From contig CAVBMG010000001.1 in NCBI GenBank assembly GCA_963596435.1, positions 107,544 to 171,543 of the forward strand: 64,000 nt of DNA, written 5' to 3'. The stretch is from COE1 sp963596435 (GTDB lineage Bacteria; Bacillota; Clostridia; Lachnospirales; Lachnospiraceae). The translations under genes were made by a program, and so were the position numbers. Below, piece after piece: positions 46,679-53,976 of the stretch (the first letter of the stretch is position 1; each line of letters begins with the position of its first letter). Under the pieces are notes generated by a model, which was given only the letters and a program-made list of their open reading frames with translations, did no database searches and was not told where the DNA came from.

Positions 46679-47527
46679 ATGAAAAAGAAAATAGCAGCAA
46701 TGATTATGACAGTTACTTTAGCAGCAGCATCTTTAGCAGGATGTGGTACACAAAAGGCAGATACAGCGCAGGAGACAACGGTTACACTGTTTGCAGCCAA
46801 GAGCCTGAACACAGTTATGGAAGATCTGATTGCTGCATATCAGAAGACACATCCCAATGTAAAAATTGTAGGAAGCTATGACAGCTCAGGTACATTGATG
46901 ACACAGATTGAAGAAGGTGCGGCATGTGATGTCTTTTTCTCAGCAGCACAGAAGCAGATGAATCAGCTGGAGCAGGATGGACTGTTAGTGGATGGAACCA
47001 GACACAATGTAGTGAATAATCAGGTATGTGTTGTTACTTATAAAGGAAGCAACACTGCTGTAACAGGACTTGAAGACCTCTCCAAGGCAGGCAACCTTGC
47101 ACTGGCTGATGGCTCTGTCCCGGTAGGTAAATATACAAGACAGGCTCTGGTCAACGCAGGAATCCTGAATGAGGCAGAGGATGTGTCCAAGATCACAACA
47201 CAGGAAGTTTCCGAAGCACTTGGTGGAATAGAGATCAATGAGTGTGCCAATGTTGGTGCAGTAACCTCTGCTGTAGTAGAAGCAGCCAATGAAGTAGGAA
47301 CTGTATATTATTCAGATACTTATGGATTCGAGGACAAGCTGGAGATTCTGGAGAAAGTGCCTTATGACCTTACAGGTAATGTCATCTACCCGGTTGCACA
47401 GGTAGTGAATAAGGAAGCAGATGAATTACAGCAGCAGGCAGCGAAAGAATTCGTGGAATATCTGGTATCAGATGAGGCTAAGGCTGTATTTGACAAGTAT
47501 TATTTTGATACGGATGTAGAGGATTAA
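46679..47527 (+). CDS. modA: Molybdate ABC transporter substrate-binding lipoprotein ModA
   Basis: 282 aa. A lipoprotein signal ends in the lipobox LAGC (Cys about residue 21). The mature part is a ModA-type solute-binding protein: VTLFAAKSLNTVMEDLIAAY, GSYDSSGTLMTQIEEGAACD, VFFSAAQKQMNQLEQDGLLV and ADGSVPVGKYTRQAL. It captures molybdate (or tungstate) outside the membrane and delivers it to ModB. AGAGGAG precedes the ATG; modB follows after one base. Confidence 0.95.
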   Translation: MKKKIAAMIMTVTLAAASLAGCGTQKADTAQETTVTLFAAKSLNTVMEDLIAAYQKTHPNVKIVGSYDSSGTLMTQIEEGAACDVFFSAAQKQMNQLEQDGLLVDGTRHNVVNNQVCVVTYKGSNTAVTGLEDLSKAGNLALADGSVPVGKYTRQALVNAGILNEAEDVSKITTQEVSEALGGIEINECANVGAVTSAVVEAANEVGTVYYSDTYGFEDKLEILEKVPYDLTGNVIYPVAQVVNKEADELQQQAAKEFVEYLVSDEAKAVFDKYYFDTDVED

Positions 47528-47528
47528 T

Positions 47529-48212
47529 ATGAAAAGTTACATAGCGGGGCTGGATTTTAGCCCCCTTCTCATATCATTAAAAACTGGTGTGGTGGCAACG
47601 GTATTTTCCTTCTTCCTGGGTATATTCACTGCACAGAAGGTAGTCCGGGCTAACACCAGGGTAAAAGCCATTGCAGATGGTATTTTGACACTTCCTATGG
47701 TACTTCCGCCTACTGTGGCAGGTTTTTTCCTGTTGCTGATATTCAGTCTGAGACGGCCTTTTGGTGCATACTTATATGATACTTTTCAGATCAAGGTTGT
47801 ACAGACCTGGCTGGGATGCGTCCTTGCAGCTACAGTAATTGCTTTTCCACTGATGTATCGTAATGCAAGAGCAGCATTTGAACAGGTGGATCAGAATCTG
47901 ATCTATGCGGCGCGCACACTTGGTATGTCGGAAACGGCGATTTTCTGGAAAGTACTGATGCCGGCAGCAGGACCGGGGATTGTATCCGGTACGATTCTGA
48001 CCTTTGCAAGAGCACTGGGAGAGTATGGTGCGACTTCCATGCTTGCAGGCAATATCCCAGGCAAGACGAGCACGATTTCCCAGAAGATCGCAATGGTCAT
48101 TCAGGACAGTGATTATGCCACTGCCGGGTTCTGGGTTGCAGTGATCATGATGATAGCCTTTGTGATCATATATGCAATGAATGTCGTTACAGCGAAATGG
48201 ACACAACAGTAA
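47529..48212 (+). CDS. modB: Molybdate ABC transporter permease ModB
   Basis: 227 aa with five to six hydrophobic helices. It includes the GILTLPMVLPPTVAGFFLLL segment and the ABC-permease EAA loop around ARTLGMSETAIFWKVLMPAA and ARALGEYGATSMLAGNIPG, typical of ModB. It forms the membrane channel for molybdate together with ModC. Gene order modA-modB-modC is standard. Confidence 0.95.
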   Translation: MKSYIAGLDFSPLLISLKTGVVATVFSFFLGIFTAQKVVRANTRVKAIADGILTLPMVLPPTVAGFFLLLIFSLRRPFGAYLYDTFQIKVVQTWLGCVLAATVIAFPLMYRNARAAFEQVDQNLIYAARTLGMSETAIFWKVLMPAAGPGIVSGTILTFARALGEYGATSMLAGNIPGKTSTISQKIAMVIQDSDYATAGFWVAVIMMIAFVIIYAMNVVTAKWTQQ

Positions 48213-48239
48213 AGAAATAGAGAGATAGAGATAAAAACA

Positions 48240-49331
48240 ATGGCATTACAGGTAAAAATCACAAAAAAGCTGGCACACTTTACGCTGGATGTGGATTTCT
48301 CAGTAGAGCAGGAGATTTTTGCCCTGCTGGGAGCTTCCGGGTGTGGTAAGAGCATGACACTTAAATGCATTGCGGGAATTGAACAGCCGGATGAAGGTGT
48401 GATCGTGCTGAATGGACGGACATTATTTGATTCGGCTAAGAAAATCAACCTGCCGCCACAGAAGAGACAGGTAGGGTATATGTTTCAGGATTATGCGCTT
48501 TTTCCAAATATGACAGTATTGCAGAATGTCATGGCAGGCATGGGAAAAAGACCATCCAGAGAACAGGCGCAGGAATATTTAAGACAGTTCCATATTGAAG
48601 AGCTGGAACAGCAGTATCCCACCAGATTATCAGGTGGACAGAAGCAGAGAGTTGCCATGGCACGTATGCTGGCTGCCAAGCCGGAAGTCATTCTTCTGGA
48701 TGAACCGTTCTCGGCTTTGGACAGTCATTTGAAATGGACTATGGAGCAGCAGATGAGACAGATTCTACAGGAAGTGCATAAGCCTACCCTTCTGGTATCT
48801 CATAACAGAGATGAGGTGTACCGCCTGTGCAATGTAGTAAGCTGTGTCAACCGTGGCAAGATGGAAGTCATTGAGCCGGTTAAGGAATTCTTCCGAAATC
48901 CCAAGACGAAGACGGCAGCCGCTTTATCAGGCTGTAAGAATATAGCAGATGTAGAGTTGACTCATGAAGAGGGACAGATCATATTACAGGCTGCACAATG
49001 GGATTGTAAATTCACTTTCACGTCATTTCCGACACAGATGTCAGAAAACAGGATGAGCTGGGATGAAGTGGGGGCAATAGGAATCAGAGCACACTATCTG
49101 GAACCTGTTTATCAGGGACAACAGGCAGAGAAGGCTGAAAACGATAATATTCTGGAGATTGCAGAATATCAGGTGATAGAGGATTCATTTGAATGGATTG
49201 TTCTGTTCCGGGTAAGTGATAAAGGTGACTGGATTCAGTGGAAGACACCAAAGATTCAGGAACAGGAGCTGGAGCTTCCATGCCGATTCAGAATCCGGCA
49301 GGAGAATCTGTTATTTCTGAGGAAAGAATAA
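48240..49331 (+). CDS. modC: Molybdate ABC transporter ATP-binding protein ModC
   Basis: 363 aa. Walker A GASGCGKSMTLKCIAG, Q-loop YMFQDYALFPNM, signature LSGGQKQRVAMARML, Walker B VILLDEPFSALD and the switch His in LLVSHNRDEVYRL are all present. The C-terminal ~120 residues are a divergent TOBE/MOP-like regulatory region. The ribosome binding site is weak (AGAGATAGAGA), so expression may rely on coupling to modB. Powers molybdate import. Confidence 0.93.
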   Translation: MALQVKITKKLAHFTLDVDFSVEQEIFALLGASGCGKSMTLKCIAGIEQPDEGVIVLNGRTLFDSAKKINLPPQKRQVGYMFQDYALFPNMTVLQNVMAGMGKRPSREQAQEYLRQFHIEELEQQYPTRLSGGQKQRVAMARMLAAKPEVILLDEPFSALDSHLKWTMEQQMRQILQEVHKPTLLVSHNRDEVYRLCNVVSCVNRGKMEVIEPVKEFFRNPKTKTAAALSGCKNIADVELTHEEGQIILQAAQWDCKFTFTSFPTQMSENRMSWDEVGAIGIRAHYLEPVYQGQQAEKAENDNILEIAEYQVIEDSFEWIVLFRVSDKGDWIQWKTPKIQEQELELPCRFRIRQENLLFLRKE

Positions 49332-49355
49332 GCAGTAGAAGGACGGGACAGATAC

Positions 49356-50336
49356 ATGCAGGATAGTTTTGGAAGAAAAATAGAATATTTAAGAGTGTCT
49401 GTAACGGATAAATGTAACCTCAGATGCCGCTACTGTATGCCACAGGAAGGCATAACAAGACTGGCGCATGATGATATTCTGCGTCTGGAAGAATGGGCAA
49501 GAATCATCCGAATCATGCAGGAGCTTGGAATCACCAAGGTGCGATTTACCGGGGGTGAGCCGCTTGTCAGAAAGAATCTGATTCAGTTAATCAAGGATGT
49601 TCATGCACTGGATGGAATCAGTCAGATTGCCATGACCACCAATGGAATTTTGTTAGGAGAACAGGCAGTTGATTTAAGAGAAGCGGGGCTGACACATGTC
49701 AATGTCAGTCTGGATACATTAAATCCTCAGACCTTTGAAGAAATCACCAGAGTAGATGCGCTGAATCAGGTACTTTCTTCCATTGAGAAAGCGTTGCAGG
49801 CAGGATTACGGGTCAAGATTAACTGTGTACCCTGTCAGGAATGGAACGGAGAAGATCTGACAGACATTGCTGCGCTGGCAAGACAGTATCCGCTGGATGT
49901 CCGTTTCATAGAATTGATGCCGGTAGGCTGTGGCAGTCAATATCACGGCATTTCCTCTGACAGAGTATTGGAGAAGCTGGAACAGCAATACGGAAGGGCG
50001 GTTCCAGTTCAGGCAAACAATGAGAAGGGAGGTCCTGCAAGGTACTATGATTTTGCAGGATTTCAGGGCAAGGTCGGAGTAATCAGTGCCATGTCCCATC
50101 AGTTCTGTGGAAGCTGCAACCGAATCAGGATGACAGCAGAGGGCAGATTGAAGCTGTGCCTGCACTATCAGAATGGGATAGAGTTAAGACCATTATTAAG
50201 AGAGGGCAGGACAGATGATGAGATCAGAGCGGCGATTGTGGAGGCTGTCAGACAAAAGCCCAGAGCACATGATTTCGCACATACGGCAGAGCATACAGAT
50301 GCAGATCAGAGAAGAATGGTTCAAATTGGGGGCTAG
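49356..50336 (+). CDS. moaA: GTP 3',8-cyclase MoaA
   Basis: 326 aa, a radical SAM enzyme that starts molybdopterin synthesis from GTP. CNLRCRYCMP gives the N-terminal [4Fe-4S] cysteines (20, 24, 27); FTGGEPLVRK is the SAM-binding loop; FCGSCNRIRMTAEGRLKLCL provides the second cluster. It ends in the essential Gly-Gly (MVQIGG). Length is typical. GAAGGACGGG lies upstream. Confidence 0.96.
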   Translation: MQDSFGRKIEYLRVSVTDKCNLRCRYCMPQEGITRLAHDDILRLEEWARIIRIMQELGITKVRFTGGEPLVRKNLIQLIKDVHALDGISQIAMTTNGILLGEQAVDLREAGLTHVNVSLDTLNPQTFEEITRVDALNQVLSSIEKALQAGLRVKINCVPCQEWNGEDLTDIAALARQYPLDVRFIELMPVGCGSQYHGISSDRVLEKLEQQYGRAVPVQANNEKGGPARYYDFAGFQGKVGVISAMSHQFCGSCNRIRMTAEGRLKLCLHYQNGIELRPLLREGRTDDEIRAAIVEAVRQKPRAHDFAHTAEHTDADQRRMVQIGG

Positions 50337-50354
50337 AAAGGTAGTGGTATAAGA

Positions 50355-51275
50355 ATGGGTAATATTGTAGCAGTATGTATCAGTGAGAAGAAGGGGACAG
50401 CGAAGCAGAATGTAGATGCCTGCAGGTTCATAGAGAACTGGGGGCTGGAGAAGGATGCACATGCAGGCAACTGGCACAGACAGGTCAGTCTGTTATCTTA
50501 TGATGAAGTGGAGAAGTTCAGACAGAGAGGTGCCAAGGTGGCAGACGGCGCGTTTGGAGAGAATCTTCTGGTAAAGGGCTTTGATTTCAAAACATATCCT
50601 GTGGGAACGATTTTCAAGTGCAATGATGTAGTGCTGGAGATTACGCAGATTGGTAAGAAATGTCATTCAGAATGTGAAATTTTTCACCAGGTAGGAGACT
50701 GCATCATGCCAAGGGAAGGTGTATTTGCCAGAGTGCTTCATGGTGGAGAGATTCACGTAGATGATGAATTGACAGTATGTCCTTTCCGGGCAGGAATCAT
50801 AACAGCCAGTGATAAGGGAAGCCGCGGAGAGAGAGAAGATTTAAGCGGACCTGCCATCGCGGAGCTGATCGGGCAGCAGGGTTATTATGTCTGTAGCAGC
50901 AAGGTGCTGCCGGATGAGGAAGAAGACCTGTATCAGGAAATGGTACGTCTGGCGGACGAAGAGAAGGTGGATGTGATCTTTACAACGGGGGGAACAGGAC
51001 TCTCACCAAGAGACAATACCCCGGAGGCAACACTCAGGGCTGCAACTAAGAATGTACCGGGAATTGCAGAGGCAATCCGTGCATACAGCATGCAGATCAC
51101 ACCAAGAGCTATGCTGAGCAGGGCAGTGAGCGTGATGCGTGGTCAGACTCTGATCATTAATTTACCCGGAAGTCCCAAGGCAGTGAAGGAAAGTCTGGAA
51201 TTTCTTCTTCCATCCCTTGCCCATGGAATCGAGATCATGAAGGGCGAAGCAGGAGAGTGCGCCAGAAAGGGATAG
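50355..51275 (+). CDS. MOSC domain-MogA/MoaB fusion protein
   Basis: 306 aa. Residues 1-150 form a MOSC domain (GLEKDAHAGNWHRQVSLLSY, GAFGENLLVKGFDFKTYPVG, QIGKKCHSECEIFHQVGDCI, with the conserved Cys). Residues 150-306 form a MogA/MoaB domain (AGIITASDKGSRGEREDLSG, FTTGGTGLSPRDNTPEATL, LIINLPGSPKAVKESLEFLL), which adenylylates molybdopterin. MOSC domains handle sulfur on molybdenum cofactors. Such fusions are common in Clostridia. It is followed after three bases by fdhD. Confidence 0.92.
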   Translation: MGNIVAVCISEKKGTAKQNVDACRFIENWGLEKDAHAGNWHRQVSLLSYDEVEKFRQRGAKVADGAFGENLLVKGFDFKTYPVGTIFKCNDVVLEITQIGKKCHSECEIFHQVGDCIMPREGVFARVLHGGEIHVDDELTVCPFRAGIITASDKGSRGEREDLSGPAIAELIGQQGYYVCSSKVLPDEEEDLYQEMVRLADEEKVDVIFTTGGTGLSPRDNTPEATLRAATKNVPGIAEAIRAYSMQITPRAMLSRAVSVMRGQTLIINLPGSPKAVKESLEFLLPSLAHGIEIMKGEAGECARKG

Positions 51276-51278
51276 AGA

Positions 51279-52052
51279 ATGAATAAGGAAACCACCAGGA
51301 AGATACAGACAGTCATGGTACGAAATGATGGAACCATAACAACACAGTCAGAGGAAATCGTATGTGAGCATTTTCTGGACGTGTATGTGAATGAACAGCT
51401 TGTGGCACGACTGGTATGCACGCCTGAATATCTGGAAGAGCTGGTAATTGGAAGACTTCTGACAGAGCGTATCATTGAGCGTATTGAAGATATAGAGAAG
51501 ATTTATATCTGCGAAGAGAAGCGAAAGGCGAAGGTCTTTTTGAAAGAACAGATACAGGTGAATCTGGAACCCATGCTGAAAGCAGAGCCAACCTGCTGTA
51601 CCGGGAATCAGATTTATCTGCGCAACACGGCGATATCTGAAAGTGGTACTTTGTCTAAGACGCAGTGGAAAAAGGAATGGATTTTTGCCCTGGCGGGTGA
51701 CTTTGCCAGGGGAACCCTGCTGCATAAGAAGACGAAGGGAACCCACAGCTGTTATCTAAGTGTTGCAGGAGAGACAGTATTTGCCGTGGAAGATATTGGA
51801 AGACACAATGCATTGGACAAGGTGATAGGATATGCAGCATTGCATCATATCGCTTTTGAAAAATGCATTGTTTTTACATCGGGACGTGTTCCGACAGATA
51901 TGGTCATGAAAGTAATTGCTGTGGGGATTCCCATTCTTGCCTCCAAAGCAGTACCTACTGATGCAGCAATGGAGCTGGCGCAGCTTCGTGGGCTGACGCT
52001 GATATGCAGGGCTTGGGAAGACAGTTTTGAAATCTATACAGGAGATTGTTAA
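51279..52052 (+). CDS. fdhD: Formate dehydrogenase sulfurtransferase FdhD
   Basis: 257 aa. FdhD moves sulfur from a cysteine desulfurase to the bis-MGD cofactor of formate dehydrogenase. Supporting motifs: ARLVCTPEYLEELVIGRLLT, ALAGDFARGTLLHKKTKGTH, VAVEDIGRHNALDKVIGYA-like segment and VFTSGRVPTDMVMKVIAVGI. The sulfur-carrying loop reads PTCCTGN (Cys106-Cys107) rather than the CxxC of the E. coli protein. It closes the cofactor operon; the formate dehydrogenase genes follow with their own promoter. Confidence 0.93.
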   Translation: MNKETTRKIQTVMVRNDGTITTQSEEIVCEHFLDVYVNEQLVARLVCTPEYLEELVIGRLLTERIIERIEDIEKIYICEEKRKAKVFLKEQIQVNLEPMLKAEPTCCTGNQIYLRNTAISESGTLSKTQWKKEWIFALAGDFARGTLLHKKTKGTHSCYLSVAGETVFAVEDIGRHNALDKVIGYAALHHIAFEKCIVFTSGRVPTDMVMKVIAVGIPILASKAVPTDAAMELAQLRGLTLICRAWEDSFEIYTGDC

Positions 52053-52065
52053 TTAATTATTTTAA

Positions 52066-52094
52066 TTGTTTTTATCTATGCCTTATAGTATGAT
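52066..52094 (+). promoter_or_regulatory. Promoter of the formate dehydrogenase operon
   Basis: TTGTTT (52066-52071), a 17-base spacer and TATGAT (52089-52094), between fdhD and the first fdh gene. The predicted start of transcription is near 52101, just before a cre site. Confidence 0.65.
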
Positions 52095-52105
52095 TGAGTA
52101 AAGCG

Positions 52106-52119
52106 TGAAAGCGCTTACA
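52106..52119 (+). promoter_or_regulatory. Catabolite-responsive element (cre) at the fdh promoter
   Basis: TGAAAGCGCTTACA fully matches the cre consensus TGWAANCGNTNWCA and lies a few bases downstream of the predicted transcription start, a typical position for CcpA repression. A matching site controls the upstream cofactor operon. Confidence 0.8.
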
Positions 52120-52140
52120 TATAAGATATAGGAGGATTTC

Positions 52141-53976
52141 ATGTACTCTGAAAATGTAATTCAAAAGAACGAAATGAATGAAAAAACAACGAAGTTCCTT
52201 GATAAGTTCGTGAAGCGTGTCAAGGCAAATCCGCCGGGAGTCTGTCCCATTGCAGTGCAGCTGGCTTTTTTACAAAGTGCCAGAAGTCAGACCTGTGGTA
52301 AATGTGTTCCCTGCAGGGATGGTCTGGAACAGGTCGAGAATATGATGCGGCAGATACTGGATGGCAAGGCTGATATGGAGACTTTTGATAATATGGTAGA
52401 GTTAGCCCGGATGATCCAGGACACGGCAGACTGTGCGATTGGATATGAGGCGGCTAATATCGTATTACAGAGTGTAGAATTATTTCATGACGAGTATATG
52501 AGCCATATTGAAAGCCATAGATGTAAGGAAGAGATTGGACAGAAGGTACCATGTATCTCCTATTGCCCGGCAAATGTGGATATTCCCGGATATATTGCAC
52601 TGATTGGAGAGCATCGTTATGCAGATGCGATCAATCTGATCAGACATGATAATCCTTTTCCAACCGCATGTGCTTTTATCTGTGAGCATCCCTGCGAGGA
52701 AAAATGCAGAAGAGACCTGATCGACAGTCCCGTTAATATCCGTGGATTGAAGAAATTCGCAGTAGATCAGGTGGCTGCAGACCAGGTCAAAGTGCCGGCA
52801 TGCAATGTTTCTACAGGTAAGAGAGTTGCAATCGTAGGTGGAGGTCCATCCGGCTTAACGACAGCGTATTTCCTGTCTCTGATGGGGCATAAGGTAGTCG
52901 TATTTGAAGAGAGAGAACATTTGGGCGGTATGTTAAGATATGGTATTCCCAATTACAGACTGCCCAAGAACAGACTGGATGAGGATATCAATGCCATCCT
53001 GTCTACCGGCAATATCGAAGTCAGATACAATACTGCCATTGGTAAAGACATTACCATGGAACAGCTGCTGGAGGAATATCAGGCGGTATACATAGCAATC
53101 GGCGCACAGGCAGGTAAGACTGTAAAGGTAGAAGGTGCGAACAGCAATGGTGTACATTCTGCGGTGGATATGCTGGGAGAGATTGGCAGGGGCAATCTGC
53201 CGGATTACACAGGTAAGAGAGTTGTCGTTGTCGGTGGTGGAAATGTTGCCATGGATGCAGCACGTTCTGCAATCCGCTGTCATGCCAAAGAAGTTACGAT
53301 TATCTATCGTAGAAGACAGGTGGACATGACTGCATTACCATCTGAGATTCAGGGAGCTATCGAAGAAGGTGTAGAACTGCTTACTTTAAATGCACCTGTA
53401 AGAATCGAGGCAGATGAGGCTGGCAATGTGCGTGCTTTTGTGGCACAGCCCCAGATGATCCATGAGTATGACCGCCAGGGAAGACCATCTTCTATCAATG
53501 CCAACAAACCGGAGCTGGAGATTCCATGCGAGATCGTACTGATGGCAATTGGTCAGGACATTGTATCACAGGATTTTGAAAAATACAGTGTAAATCCAAG
53601 AAGAAAGACCTTTGAGACTCATGACACCACCAGAGTAAAGGGATATGAGAAAGTATTTGCAGGCGGTGACTGTGTCTTTGGACCTGCAACTGTAATCAAG
53701 GCAATCGGAGCAGGCAAGATCGCCGCTTTGAATATTGATGAATACCTGGGATATCACCATAAATATCTGGATGATATCAGGATTCCAGAACCCAGAGAGA
53801 ATGACAGAACACATTACGGCAGAGTGCATTTGACAGATCGTTCCGCAAGAGAACGTAAGACGAATTTTGAGCCAATTGAGAATGGAATGTCCTTTGATGA
53901 AGCCATGCAGGAGTGTGGTAAATGTTTAAGATGTGACCACTTTGGCTGCGGTGTAATAGAAGGAGGACGAGTATAA
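52141..53976 (+). CDS. Formate dehydrogenase-associated NAD(P)-oxidoreductase subunit (NuoF/GltD-like)
   Basis: 611 aa in three parts. Residues 20-125 resemble the C-terminal 4Fe-4S domain of NuoF (QTCGKCVPCRDGLEQVENMM). Residues 130-215 hold a Cys-rich Fer4_20-type region (CISYCPANVDIPGYIALIGE, CEHPCEEKCRRDL). The rest is a GltD-like flavoprotein with FAD motif VAIVGGGPSGLTTAYFLSLM and NAD(P) motif VVVVGGGNVAMDAARSAIRC, ending in CGKCLRCDHFGC. It should pass electrons between formate dehydrogenase and NAD(P)H or ferredoxin. AGGAGG lies upstream and the stop overlaps the fdhF start by one base. Confidence 0.88.
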   Translation: MYSENVIQKNEMNEKTTKFLDKFVKRVKANPPGVCPIAVQLAFLQSARSQTCGKCVPCRDGLEQVENMMRQILDGKADMETFDNMVELARMIQDTADCAIGYEAANIVLQSVELFHDEYMSHIESHRCKEEIGQKVPCISYCPANVDIPGYIALIGEHRYADAINLIRHDNPFPTACAFICEHPCEEKCRRDLIDSPVNIRGLKKFAVDQVAADQVKVPACNVSTGKRVAIVGGGPSGLTTAYFLSLMGHKVVVFEEREHLGGMLRYGIPNYRLPKNRLDEDINAILSTGNIEVRYNTAIGKDITMEQLLEEYQAVYIAIGAQAGKTVKVEGANSNGVHSAVDMLGEIGRGNLPDYTGKRVVVVGGGNVAMDAARSAIRCHAKEVTIIYRRRQVDMTALPSEIQGAIEEGVELLTLNAPVRIEADEAGNVRAFVAQPQMIHEYDRQGRPSSINANKPELEIPCEIVLMAIGQDIVSQDFEKYSVNPRRKTFETHDTTRVKGYEKVFAGGDCVFGPATVIKAIGAGKIAALNIDEYLGYHHKYLDDIRIPEPRENDRTHYGRVHLTDRSARERKTNFEPIENGMSFDEAMQECGKCLRCDHFGCGVIEGGRV

